Origin: Okeania sp. KiyG1
GTDB lineage: Bacteria > Cyanobacteriota > Cyanobacteriia > Cyanobacteriales > Microcoleaceae
Length of the DNA stretch: 64,000 nt
Reading direction: 5' to 3'
Assembly: GCF_014132355.1 (NCBI RefSeq)
Contig: NZ_BLZO01000072.1
Location: 44,583-108,582, forward strand
The notes under the pieces: model-generated
What the model was told of the DNA's origin: nothing
Databases searched by the model: none
Seen by the model: only the letters and a program-made list of their open reading frames with translations
In this document: in pieces, positions 18,739 to 28,619 of the stretch
Layout: each line of letters starts with the position of its first letter
Position numbering within the stretch: position 1 is the first letter of the stretch
Translations under genes and position numbers: made by a program

Positions 18739-20106
18739 TCACATGACACGATGAATCCCTTCTACATAGAAATCTTTGAGACGTTCATCAAAACCAGTAA
18801 AATCAGGTTCACTACTTAGAGGAATTCGTAGTAATTCAATTTTTTCTTCATCAGAACTTCCTGTAATTTTATCAGAAGGATTGATAATTCCTAGTAAAAT
18901 TACTTCATTTCCTGTTAAGTACCCTTCAAATGCGGGAGAAAAGAATTCATTTAAAAAATCATAAGATACGTTAATACCCCCTCCATAAAACAGACCTACA
19001 GATGTATATCTAAATCTGAAATTTTCCCAGTCGTGGTATATGCGTGATGTATCTGCTCTTCCTTTATCTGCAACATAAAAATCAGAACTAATCTCTGGGA
19101 CTATACGCTCAACAATCTTAAAAACTTCACTAATAATTTTATGAGAAATATCTTGAAATAACTTCTTTTCTACATTACTTGATACTTTGTATCTAATCTG
19201 TTCTAATAAAACTTCAGTTTGATTAGGGTCTTGATTTTCTGATTCTACAATATTTATTAAAGTATTTCTAAGTGCAGGAATAGACTGCCAACGAGTATCT
19301 ATTCTATATTCAAAAGCTCTATCAAAAACTCTATTGATTTTAGATAGTATGTGTTGGGGTAAAATTGATAAATTTTGTTGAATTTCTTGCCTCTGATTCT
19401 GATGTGGTTTATTTCCTCTTTCATCTAAATGATGGCGAGGTTCTTTTCCTGTTATAACAAAAAATAAAATGCCACAAACTTGTGTTATGTCAGACCGTTC
19501 GTCTCTTTGTAAACCACTTTCTCGTTTATGCTCTGGAAGCACAAGAAATCTATTTCCTATATCCTGTCCTGTAGGTGTTAAACTTGTATCATCTTCTTTG
19601 TTAAAAGAAAGACCAAAATCTATTAATACAGGTGTAGTAATATCATTGTTTCTAATAATAATATTATCGGGCTTAATATCTCGATGAACTATATCTCTTT
19701 GATGACAATATTCAAGAATATCTAATAATTTGAGTGTAAAATGTACAGCATCAAAAACATTCATTACACCTTCTGCTACAAACTATTCTAATGTACTTCC
19801 TTCTATCAATTCAGTCACCATGTAGAGAGGAATATTTAAGTCTTCAAAAAACTCGTAATTAGAATCAATTAATTTAGGTATTCCGGGATTTTTCAAAGTT
19901 CTGATATTAGTTACCTCTCTGTACATTCTTGCACGTCTTTCATCATCCTTTTGCTTATGAAGTATTTTTAGTACATATTTGCCAGGAAGAGATGAATCAT
20001 TTTTAGATTTGACTAAAGAAGTTTTGCCTTGACCACCACTACCAATATCTTCAAGTTTTTCCCAATTTTCATCCCAAGGTTTAGGTTTACTTTTACTTTT
20101 GCTCAT
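18739..20106 (-). pseudogene. Ser/Thr protein kinase with an in-frame amber codon
   Basis: The kinase reads in one frame except for a TAG at 19783-19785, between EGSTLE and FVAEGVMNVF. Many kinases have LEQF here, so CAG to TAG is likely. The N-terminal part has the Gly loop GSGGQGKTSLVK and the VLKIL lysine. The rest has HRDIKPDN, the DFG motif (IDFGLSF), PEHK and a DITQVCGILFFVITGKEP helix. After the kinase domain comes about 200 residues of unknown type (VERIVPEISSDFYVADKG, FYGGGINVSYDFLNEFF). The start is probably MSKSKSK at 20106; a longer frame begins at 20130. As written the protein stops before the catalytic loop, unless the amber codon is suppressed or is a sequence error. Confidence 0.85.
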
Positions 20107-20146
20107 AATTACACTGACTAAAACGTACAAATGTTATTATATAGTC

Positions 20147-21637
20147 AGGACTTACGCAGAGACTCTACATATAGGGAGGGCGAATGCCATTCGCCCCTAC
20201 ATATCAGGATTTTTTTTCGGTGGTGCTGCATTATAGTTATTTTTGTTACCAGACACGGTAGTGGGAGCATCTTGCTCCCTCACTGCTATTGCTTTTTCTT
20301 AATAGCTACTTAACTTTTTTTCCCCACAACAAAAACAACGCCTCAGTCTTACTCACTCAGTGACTTCCTTCAATTTATGGATTATTTCTGGAGTTGCACT
20401 AAGTCATAAAAGAAATCTTAGTTACATCGCTCCCCTTTTACCATTTAAGGAAGTATTAGTTTTCTATTTTGGCGTTGTTTTTGATTATTTAAGGAGACAG
20501 ATTTTCGTAGATTTAACAGCTTTATAACCTCCTGAGTTCCTGAAATTATTTCCTCTGTTTTAATGAATTTGAAATGAAGTTTAACTCAAATCTAAACTTG
20601 AGCAATCTTTACTTCCTTACTGTTACAACTTGAGGAAATACCAGCTTCTGCCAAAGAAGTTGCTGTTGTTGAATCAGACAGATAACTAGATTTAACAGTA
20701 TTTTGTTTCCTCCTTATTTTTAATGTCAACTACTTAAATTAACAATTAAGGTTGACAACAACCTGTTTCTCAGTCAAAACCTTAACACTAAGTATTAAGT
20801 TCTAACTCTTTGAGCAAAGAATATAAGGTTGTTAATGCAATTACTTGCTTCAATTACTAATCTAACACTTTTACTAATAATTACAAGACAATTTAACGAA
20901 ACTTTACTTTATTTTTTTAAGTCAATCTTTTCAGACAATAACACCCACCTATACTCACTTCATTACTTCCTTTTTTCCTCTTTAGGTCTTGGATGTACAG
21001 TCTTCAATTCACTGTACTAATCCCAAATTTTTAGGAAGTATTCGCTTTCTAGATGGGTGTTATTCCGACTCTGTATTGAGATTAAGTTAAAGTTAAACAG
21101 CTTTTTTTTACCTCCTTGGCTGAGTAATTTCCTCTACATTATTCAATATTAAATAGAGTTAGAATTTTCAAAAGTTTGAATTCATTGCTCCCCTACAAAT
21201 ATTTGAGGAAATATCAACCACCGTTGGTTGCTGTTGGAGTCTAAACGAACAGATGATGAGCAGGTTAAACAGTTTTTTGTTGCCTCCTAAGTTATTATTT
21301 CAACTTTTGACATCTGCTAAAGAAGCCTCTTTGCTTCTTCATGTTTCTAATTTAGCACTATTAATTAACTATGCAAGTTAATTTAACGAAACTTCACTGA
21401 ATAGCTTTTCAATACCTTTGAGATTGTAAATATAGGTTAAATTTTAGTCATATTTACTATATAATTAAAATCTAAGTCAAACTCTGATTAGGAGATAATT
21501 TAGTATTTAGGAAAGTGACAATCAATCATATTAAGAATTGAAAAATTAATAACTTTGAACGCCGTTATATGCTAGAGGCGCGATCGCAGTATTCAGAAAA
21601 CAAGAAAATACTTCCCAAGTTCACAATCAACTTTCAC
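20147..21637. other. Long non-coding block with degenerate repeated units
   Basis: 20147-20215 is a piece of the CAGGACTTACGCA family. From about 20430 to 21300 I see the same order of short phrases four times (near 20452, 20632, 21032 and 21212): GAGGAA(A/G)TA, a Ctt/GTTG segment, AACAG(C/T)TTT, then CCTCC. Copies 1 and 3, and copies 2 and 4, are each about 580 bases apart. TTTAACGAAACTT also occurs twice (20890, 21384). This looks like an old, decayed duplication. No open frame is convincing. Confidence 0.4.
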
Positions 21638-21733
21638 CAAAAAATAAGGTCTGAAGCCTCCCCTTGGCTGCGTCGCGAGCTACCGCTCTACAAGGGGAGG
21701 TACTGATAACTGATAACTGATAACTGAAATGAC
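21638..21733 (+). mobile_element. Minimal 96-bp copy of the IS200/IS605-like element, type A right end
   Basis: The shortest copy of the family. It follows TTCAC and starts CAAAAAATAAGGTCTG. It then forms a strong hairpin (CCTCCCCTTGGCTGC... pairing with CTACAAGGGGAGG) and ends with tandem TGATAAC units and ACTGAAATGAC. Same ends as the copy at 57309-57528. It shows that the left hairpin and the TGATAAC tail are the conserved parts. Confidence 0.65.
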
Positions 21734-21899
21734 TTCACTTTCTATTTATAATAATTTCTCCTTTCAATTTCTGATTTTTATTGAGACAATGATGCAGAAT
21801 TGTGGGATTCTAATTAATATACAAACTACTAATTAAGTAAGTATCTAAAATCTAAAAAAGCTAATATAGTAAAATTACACTAACTGGCCTATAACTATA

Positions 21900-22637
21900 A
21901 TGTTAAAAACATCAATTCCATCACTACGAGAACAACAACACCCCTTAGTACGCCAACTAGCAGATACCATAGAAGAAGTTTGGCAACGTTACCTGGACTT
22001 ACAACCATATTACTTACCCGCAGAACTAGGGTATGTAGAAGGCCGCCTCGAAGGGGAAAAACTAACAATAGAAAATAAATGCTATCAAACCCCCCAGTTC
22101 CGCAAGCTACATCTGGAACTGGCCAAAGTAGGACAAAGCTTAGATATATTGCACTGCGTAATGTTTCCTAGAACAAGTTATGCCTTACCCATATTTGGCA
22201 CAGACTTAGTGGGAGGAAGAGAGCAAATAAGTGCAGCAGTAGTGGATCTATCACCCCTAAATCAAGATAGAAAACTGCCACAAGTGTATAATTACCAACT
22301 TAAAAGCTTACCAATAAAAGAATTTTCTTCTCCTCGCCAACTCCCAGAATGGGGCGAAATATTTTCAGAATTTTGTCTATTCATAAGACCTAATGATTTA
22401 AACGAAGAGCAAAAATTTCTAGATATAGTGGAATCTTACCTAGAAATACATTGTCAACAAGCGATCGCCCAAACACCTGTTACCCCAGAACAACAACTTG
22501 AGATTCTTAAAGCTCAACGCCATTACTCTAGTCAGCAGAGACAAAACGACAAAACCCGCCGAGTCTTGGAAAAAGCTTTTGGGCCTGAATGGACAGATTA
22601 TTATTTGACAACTGTATTATTTGATAGTCCTGATTAA
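21900..22637 (+). CDS. pcyA: Phycocyanobilin:ferredoxin oxidoreductase
   Basis: A 245-residue ferredoxin-dependent bilin reductase matching PcyA along its length (usual length about 245-250). E73, H85 (in LDILHCVMFPR) and D102 (in LPIFGTDLVGG) stand at the places of the catalytic Glu76, His88 and Asp105 of the Synechocystis enzyme. It reduces biliverdin IXalpha by four electrons to phycocyanobilin, the chromophore of phycobilisomes and phytochromes. It is monocistronic, flanked by repeats. It is one of the clearest cyanobacterial markers in the window. Confidence 0.96.
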   Translation: MLKTSIPSLREQQHPLVRQLADTIEEVWQRYLDLQPYYLPAELGYVEGRLEGEKLTIENKCYQTPQFRKLHLELAKVGQSLDILHCVMFPRTSYALPIFGTDLVGGREQISAAVVDLSPLNQDRKLPQVYNYQLKSLPIKEFSSPRQLPEWGEIFSEFCLFIRPNDLNEEQKFLDIVESYLEIHCQQAIAQTPVTPEQQLEILKAQRHYSSQQRQNDKTRRVLEKAFGPEWTDYYLTTVLFDSPD

Positions 22638-22749
22638 TTAGTTAGAATAAAGTTCTTAGGGAACGGGCCAGATGACCATTCCACAAAACTATTAAAATTA
22701 TCCCGCATTAAAGAACGAGTTGGTTTTTGATTTATGCTGCTGATGAAGC

Positions 22750-22867
22750 TTCAACAATTAATAATTAATAATTAATAATTACCTCTCCTTGAAAAGAAGA
22801 GGATTGATTCAAAGGAATTTTTTTTGTTTCTCCTTAAAAGGAGAGGATTTAAACCTTAATTATTCGG
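22750..22867 (-). repeat. Type B dispersed repeat
   Basis: On the minus strand: ACCGAATAATTAAGGTTTAA, CTCTCCTTTTAAGGAG, AATCCTCTTCTTTTC, AAGGAGAGGTAATTATTAAT, and TTGTTGAA. Short version without the GGCGAGGAAACC centre. A lone right end of the TTAGGGTTTGCTGA family follows at 23044-23057. Confidence 0.65.
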
Positions 22868-23056
22868 TTATCAATAAAGTTGAAATTATACAAAAATTAA
22901 CGATAAAAAGAAGATAACTATATTTATTTTTACTCACAATTATCGCATTTTATAGCATTGAGGGACAATTATTACTCCTACCTCCTCTAAATTCCCTGTT
23001 TCTCCTGACTTCTGACTCCTACCCCTACCACTCATACTTTATTCAGCAAACCCTAA

Positions 23057-23956
23057 TTATTTCCGAATTTTAGCATTTTTAGCATTATTTTTAATTGCAC
23101 CTTTTGTTTTCTCTTTTGTAGATAGTTGGGTTGCTACTTTTTTAGTAGTCTTTCTTTTACCTACAGTTGATTTGGATGGAGGTGGAGGAGGTGGTGGACT
23201 AGCATTCCTTACTGCTGGTCGGTTAGTACGAAATAGAACTCCATCATTAGATTGTTCTAGTACCAACATCGGTGTTGGTTTTGCTTTTTGATCCCAATCA
23301 ATATGTACAATTCGACCTTGAATAGTAGGAGTCCAATTATCATGATCGTCACTAGGACTAAGGTAGGTTTCTAAACAATCAATAATTTGATTAATCGTTT
23401 GAGAAGTTGCCTGAGTTGGTAATTTTGTCAGTTTGATTGACACTCGAAATAACACTCTTTTTTTAACTTCTTTACCTGCTTCTCCAGTCTCATATTCTAC
23501 ATCAAACATAGAATCAATTTGTCGCCCACTTGGACTTCCTTTTTCTCCTGCTGTTAATGGAGTAGGACGCAGTGCAACACTAATTTGTTGTTTAACTTTT
23601 ACTTTAATTTGATTGACAATAGCAAAGTGAAAAACTTCCTCTGCCATCCGCATTCTTAAGTAGTCTAAGTTAAAGTCTCGCGAATGGATTAAGTCAGGAT
23701 TTTTTTCCATTTTTGAGATAGTTGCTACAGCTAATTTATATTTTTTTTGCAGGTCTTTATTTCTAAACTCCTCCAGATTAAGTTTTTTATTAAATTGCTT
23801 CATTTTTACTTGGTGGAATATACTCATAATAACCAGTAATAGCAATAGTATTCCAGATGCACTCATCCAAATATATTCTGATTTTGGCAAAGTTAGTTCT
23901 GGTGCTGGTGAAGCTTCGGCTAACTTTGGTTCCACAATAGTCATTGGTGTTAACAT
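23057..23956 (-). CDS. Single-pass membrane protein of unknown function
   Basis: A 299-residue protein. A short N-terminal tail is followed by one membrane segment (about 29-47: IWMSASGILLLLLVIMSIF) and a Lys/Glu-rich helix (about 50-85). A soluble alpha/beta region spans about 95-245, and the C-terminus is basic (six to seven Pro in a row, then KSTVGKRKTTKKVA and more Lys). The topology suggests a cytoplasmic domain held at the membrane. I do not recognise the family. It stands alone between long gaps. Confidence 0.75.
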   Translation of the reverse strand: MLTPMTIVEPKLAEASPAPELTLPKSEYIWMSASGILLLLLVIMSIFHQVKMKQFNKKLNLEEFRNKDLQKKYKLAVATISKMEKNPDLIHSRDFNLDYLRMRMAEEVFHFAIVNQIKVKVKQQISVALRPTPLTAGEKGSPSGRQIDSMFDVEYETGEAGKEVKKRVLFRVSIKLTKLPTQATSQTINQIIDCLETYLSPSDDHDNWTPTIQGRIVHIDWDQKAKPTPMLVLEQSNDGVLFRTNRPAVRNASPPPPPPPSKSTVGKRKTTKKVATQLSTKEKTKGAIKNNAKNAKIRK

Positions 23957-24444
23957 AGGTTTTAAACAAAATTTGACAATTAATTTACAGCAATTTCCGT
24001 ATAAATGTCTGATAGTTATAGTTGTATAAAATAATTGAGGCTATTGATTGGCAGGAAAATTATAGATTGGTTGAAAATCACTGACTGGTAAATCTACAGT
24101 CAGCATCTTAATAATTTTAATTTCCCAGAAGTTACAGAACATAAACCATAAATTTATCTTGCTTTTATTTGCTTTGAGGGTGTCTTAAATTCTGAGAATA
24201 CCTCAGATTTATACACTCGTTTTTGACTTATCTTATGCACAAAATATTATATAAAATCTAGAGTTTTTGTTCTATAATGCGTAAGCATTCAGCAGTCAGC
24301 TAGCCTCCTGTCGGAGGAACTGCGTTATCAGCACTTCCCTGCGGGATGCTACGCAAACAGCTATTACTTTTAGTTTGAGATAAAAGCTTTACTAATTGAG
24401 GTATAATAATTTATATTTATTATCAAAGTATGCTAAAAAGTCTA

Positions 24445-24570
24445 TAGCAATCCTATTTTATTCGTGTCAAAAATCTTACTGCTTTTTAGGGAACAGGGAA
24501 CAGGGAACAGGTAAGAGTTTAAGTTTTTTTATCTACTTTTTGATTACCCGCAACCTATTTAGGATTGCTA
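24445..24570. mobile_element. MITE inserted into a dispersed repeat, TA target
   Basis: The ends TAGCAATCCTA and TAGGATTGCTA are perfect inverted repeats, with TA on both sides (24443-24444 and 24571-24572), which extends the palindromic match to 13 bp. The related repeat at 59735-59950 has the empty site GTCTATATT at 59881-59889 where this copy has GTC-TA-element-TA-TATT. The 126-bp interior has GGGAACAGGGAACAGG and no gene. Confidence 0.75.
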
Positions 24571-25088
24571 TATATTCATTTAAACCCACTCATGAGAGCT
24601 AATAGCTGTTTGCGCAGCATTCCGCAGGAAATGCTTACTATAATTCTGTAAATTAAAGATTGATTGTCTAAGCAATCAAAGATAAATCCTACACCAGCTA
24701 GCCAATTTTCCAGCCTCATAGAAATTTATAGCCGAATCTAAATTAAGTTAGATTTTGTCAAAATTACTCACAAAATAAAGGCTATTCAAACTATTTTTAT
24801 CAAAATTAGCTTATCAGTTAGGAATTATGTTATGCCAGTTTCATGAAATTATTACTAGAGTGGTTTAATTTGCCGGTGGATATCTAGAGATTAAGACTAT
24901 AACTATCTTTTTGAATTTGGTATTAGAAATTAGACATACATTTAATTTATTCACAAAAATTAAGTAAGATATTTAGAATTTTTGAGCTACTACTCTATAA
25001 TAGTAAATATTATACTTCATATAAATTAGGGAAAATACATAAATTGTTAAAACCTTTGTAAAGGAATAAATTTTCATAGACAATATAA

Positions 25089-25371
25089 TTAGGGTTTGCT
25101 GAAAAAGTCTTATGGGTGAGGGTAGGAGACAGGAGACAACCCACCCCTCGCCCCTCCCCCTCCGGTGGAGGGGAAGACAGGAGACAGGAGAAATGGGAAC
25201 GAGCGAGGAGGTAGGAGCTAAGTTTTGTAAGAATGATTTTCTGCCCAACTATTCGCCTAAAATACGCTCCTTTTTGACCTTGAGCAACCGAAAACAGGCG
25301 CACTTTTTTAAATCTAAAACAGCTGAAACCTTTATCTATCAATGCTTTGATATTAGATCGGTAAGCCCTAA
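25089..25371. mobile_element. Inverted copy of the TTAGGGTTTGCTGA element
   Basis: The left end TTAGGGTTTGCTGA is exact; the right end GGTAAGCCCTAA is degenerate. The interior (GGGTGAGGGTAGGAGACAG, GAAAATCATTCTT on the other strand, AAATACGCTCC) is the reverse complement of the copy at 62585-62856. Confidence 0.65.
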
Positions 25372-25480
25372 CTAAAATATCATCAAATTCTTAAGTATAA
25401 ATACAGAAAAAGCAATAAATTAGTATTGCTTATTACTTTCATCAAATTGGAATATACGAAATCATTCTTATTTCTGAATT

Positions 25481-27520
25481 GTGGCCTACAAACCTCTCCA
25501 TCACAAATATCGTCCTCAGACTTTTGCTGACTTAGTGGGTCAGGAAGCGATCGCCCAAACCCTCACAAATGCTATCCATACTGAACGAATAGCTCCAGCA
25601 TATCTATTCACAGGACCGAGAGGTACAGGGAAAACTTCCAGCGCCAGAATTTTTGCCAAATCTCTCAACTGTCTCTCCCACGATCGCCCTACCTCCACTC
25701 CTTGTGGTACTTGTGATGTTTGTACAGGTATTACAAAAGGGTCAACTCTGGATGTAATAGAAATTGATGCTGCTAGCAATACTGGTGTGGACAACATTCG
25801 GGAATTGATTGAAAGGTCCCAGTTTGCACCCGTTCAATGTCGTTATAAGGTATATGTGGTCGATGAAGTCCATATGTTGTCTGTGTCAGCTTTTAATGCT
25901 CTGCTCAAAACTTTGGAAGAGCCACCAAACCGAGTGGTCTTTATTCTGGCAACGACAGACCCTCAGAGAGTTTTACCGACTATTATTTCCCGTTGTCAAA
26001 GGTTTGACTTTCGTAGAATTCCTCTAGAAGCGATGGTCGGACACTTACAAAAAATTGCTACGGAAGAAAAGATTGAAATTAGTGCTGAAGCTGTCCAAAT
26101 GATAGCTCAAATTGCTCAAGGTGGACTGCGAGACGCAGAAAGTTTGTTAGACCAGTTGAGTTTATTGGCAGGTGAGATTACAGTTGAACGAGTATGGGAC
26201 TTGGTAGGGGCGGTGCCTGAGCGAGATTTAATGGCACTTTTGGAAGCGATCGCCTCTGATAATTCTACGGATGTTTTGGAATGTACTCGTCAAATAATGG
26301 ACCGGGGTCGGGAACCTATTATTGTATTGCAAAATTTAGCAGGATTTTACCGAGATTTATTAATAGCAAAAACTGCACCGACAAATGGAAATTTGGTGGC
26401 GTTGACAAAAGCTACTTGGGAACAACTTTGTCAAGTTTCTCAAGCATGGGATATTAGTACTATTTTAGCTGGTCAAAAACATTTACAAACTTCTGAGGTA
26501 CAAATTAAAAATACTACTCAACCTCGTTTATGGTTGGAGGTAACTTTATTGGGATTATTGCCTGCTGCATTGGCAAGTTCGAGGGTAATAGTTGAACAGG
26601 TACCTGAAAGACAAGTAACCAAAGAAATAAGTAAAAATATTCCAGTTAAAGCCACTCCAAAAACTGCGCCTGAAGTAAAATCACAAGCACCTATTTCTCA
26701 ACCTCCTGAAAGAAAAATCTCGGAGGTACAAGAAATTCCTGCTGCATCAAAAAATGAGGAAAATTTAGTTAGTTCTGAAGGGGTTAATGTTAATCCTGAA
26801 GAACAGAATTTAGAAGAAATTTGGCAACGGGTACTTGCTCAGATAAAAAAAATTGGTACTCAACAGTTGTTCCAACAAAATGCAAAATTACTAAGTTTTA
26901 ATGGTCAAGTAGCTTATATCGGTATTCGCTTTCAAAATTGGTTAAAAAGGGTATCTGAGAAAGCATCTGAAATTGAGGATGCTTTTGAAAAAGTTTTTGA
27001 TATGCAAATAAAGGTAAAAATAGAGGTAGCTAATTCTAATCAGAATAATCATCCTCGAACTAGAAATACAAATTATCCCAATACGACCAGAAAATACAAT
27101 CAAGAAACTCAACCTGATAGAGAACCGGAAACTTCTAATTCTGATGATGAAACTTCAGAGGATGAACCAGAAATTTATCCGCCATCTAATCCAATAAATT
27201 CTCAGATAGAAAACAAAATTATCCCAGAGGTTTCCCGGTCTAAATCACAGTTAAATAATGTGGTGGAGCAGGAAAAATATTCTGAAAGAGAAAGACAGAC
27301 TGTGGAGATCGCCACTCAGCGAATAGTTGATTTTTTTCAGGGAGAAATAATAGATATAGAGTCTCTTAAATCAGTGGATAAAACCAATATATCTACGATA
27401 TCTGAGTCTCCTAATTTATCTATTGATTCTCAGATTGTTGAGTTTGAAAATAGTAATGTTGTTATAGATGAACCAGAGGAAAATGAAGAGATTGAGTTGA
27501 ATGATGATGTTGATTTTTAA
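25481..27520 (+). CDS. dnaX: DNA polymerase III subunit gamma/tau
   Basis: A 679-residue clamp-loader ATPase starting at GTG (MAYKPLHHKYRPQTFADLVG). It has Walker A GPRGTGKTSS, a zinc module (C-x8-C-x2-C-x2-C around CGTCDVC), the DExx box VVDEVHMLS, sensor ATTDPQ and the SRC motif SRCQRFDF. The AAA domains and lid span about 1-370. A low-complexity, acidic linker and a small C-terminal fold (TQRIVDFFQGEII) follow, as in tau. It loads the sliding clamp and holds the polymerase at the fork. No intein is present. The last about 300 codons and some 3' flank are duplicated directly downstream. Confidence 0.95.
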   Translation: MAYKPLHHKYRPQTFADLVGQEAIAQTLTNAIHTERIAPAYLFTGPRGTGKTSSARIFAKSLNCLSHDRPTSTPCGTCDVCTGITKGSTLDVIEIDAASNTGVDNIRELIERSQFAPVQCRYKVYVVDEVHMLSVSAFNALLKTLEEPPNRVVFILATTDPQRVLPTIISRCQRFDFRRIPLEAMVGHLQKIATEEKIEISAEAVQMIAQIAQGGLRDAESLLDQLSLLAGEITVERVWDLVGAVPERDLMALLEAIASDNSTDVLECTRQIMDRGREPIIVLQNLAGFYRDLLIAKTAPTNGNLVALTKATWEQLCQVSQAWDISTILAGQKHLQTSEVQIKNTTQPRLWLEVTLLGLLPAALASSRVIVEQVPERQVTKEISKNIPVKATPKTAPEVKSQAPISQPPERKISEVQEIPAASKNEENLVSSEGVNVNPEEQNLEEIWQRVLAQIKKIGTQQLFQQNAKLLSFNGQVAYIGIRFQNWLKRVSEKASEIEDAFEKVFDMQIKVKIEVANSNQNNHPRTRNTNYPNTTRKYNQETQPDREPETSNSDDETSEDEPEIYPPSNPINSQIENKIIPEVSRSKSQLNNVVEQEKYSERERQTVEIATQRIVDFFQGEIIDIESLKSVDKTNISTISESPNLSIDSQIVEFENSNVVIDEPEENEEIELNDDVDF

Positions 27521-27548
27521 CCTAATTTTGCGGGGTTAAATAGCAAAC

Positions 27549-28453
27549 TTGTAGCACTGCACCTGAAGCAAAATTACAACCACCTATTTCTCTACCTCCA
27601 GAATCAAAAATATCGGAGGCAAAAGAAATTCGGTAGTGCATCAAAAAGTGAGGAAAATTTAGTTAGTTCTGAAGGGGTTAATATTAATCCTGAACAACAT
27701 AATTTACAAGAAATTTGGCAAAGGGTACTTGCTGAAGTGAAATTGAGTACCCAACAGTTACTACTTCAACCTCAGCCCCAAGTTAGATTATTAGGGTTTA
27801 ATAATCAAGTAGCGCGTATTGCTGTTAGTTCTGATAAATGGCAAAAAATGGTAATGTCTAAAGTTGCTAGTATTGAAGCTGGGTTTGAGAAGGTTTTTAA
27901 GACTGCGGTAAAAGTTAAAGTAGAAGTAACGAATACCAAGGGAAAAAATCAAAGTGTTAGTGAAAATATTTATCCCAATAATAGTAAAAGAGAAAGAAAT
28001 ATAACTAACTATGAAAAACATCAAGAAACCTCTAATTATGAGGATGAAATTGTAGAAAATGAGCCATAAAAAAAAACACTTCCAGCTAATACAATAAACT
28101 CAGAAAAAGGAAACAAAGATGAATCTAAAATTTCTTGAACTCAACAAAATTGGGATGATCAGGTTGAAAAAGAAAAATATACGGAAAAAGAAAGACAGAC
28201 TGTAGAAGTTGCCACTCAGCGAATAGTTGATTTTTTTCAGGGAGAAATAATAGATATAGAGTCTCTTAAATCAGTGGATAAAACCAATATATCTACGATA
28301 TCTGAGTCTCCTAATTTATCTATTGATTCTCAGATTGTTGAGTTTTAAAATAGTAATGTTGTTATAGATGAACCAGAGGAAAATGAAGAGTTTGAGTTTA
28401 ATGATGATGTCGAATTTTAACCTTATTTTTCTGGGTTAAATAGCCAACTTGTA
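27549..28453 (+). pseudogene. Tandem, decayed copy of the 3' end of dnaX
   Basis: This stretch repeats 26655-27548 at an offset of about 900 bases, including the GGGTTAAATAGC and AACTTGTAG phrases after the stop. It has no start, several stops and indels. The middle (27737-28069) is still open. The first two thirds have diverged clearly. About 27311-27442 and 28211-28342 are identical or nearly so, and the match stays high to the stop. Confidence 0.85.
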
Positions 28454-28454
28454 G

Positions 28455-28580
28455 AGTGCGTTAGACGGCTTAAATTAAGACTAGGAAAAGGATTAGCAAT
28501 CCGTCGTAACGCACCATTTTAACTGCGGAACTGACTAAACTTTATTTGGATGGCGGTGCGTTAGCGAAGCGTAACGCACC
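28455..28580 (+). repeat. GTGCGTTA palindromic repeats upstream of the reverse transcriptase
   Basis: GTGCGTTAGACGG (28457 on) pairs with CCGTCGTAACGCAC (28501 on), and a 26-bp near-perfect palindrome (GGTGCGTTAGCG / CGTAACGCACC) fills 28555-28580. Such GGTGCGTTA repeats are common between cyanobacterial genes. They also lie exactly where a retron RNA would be expected, 40 bases before the RT start. Confidence 0.55.
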
Positions 28581-28619
28581 CTACTGGACTTATAGTGGAA
28601 TGACACACCTTTTTTTGAT

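Larger units (their letters stand above)
23957..25480. other. Gene-free stretch made of nested repeats
   Basis: 24290-24660 is a dispersed repeat (GCTAGCCTCCTGTCGGAGG ... GATAAAAGCTTTACTAATTG ... CTCATGAGAGCT) that occurs again at 59735-59950. It contains a MITE at 24445-24570. 25089-25371 is an inverted copy of the TTAGGGTTTGCTGA element. The remaining AT-rich parts show nothing I can name. Confidence 0.6.

Noticed and set aside
20829-21020. Hydrophobic 63-codon frame in the long gap
   Set aside because: Falls in the AT-rich degenerate repeat block; hydrophobic translations are expected by chance from such DNA.
28455-28580. Definite retron msr-msd RNA
   Set aside because: The palindromes are also a common cyanobacterial intergenic repeat, and I cannot fit a1/a2 arms and a branching G with confidence; kept only as part of a finding.
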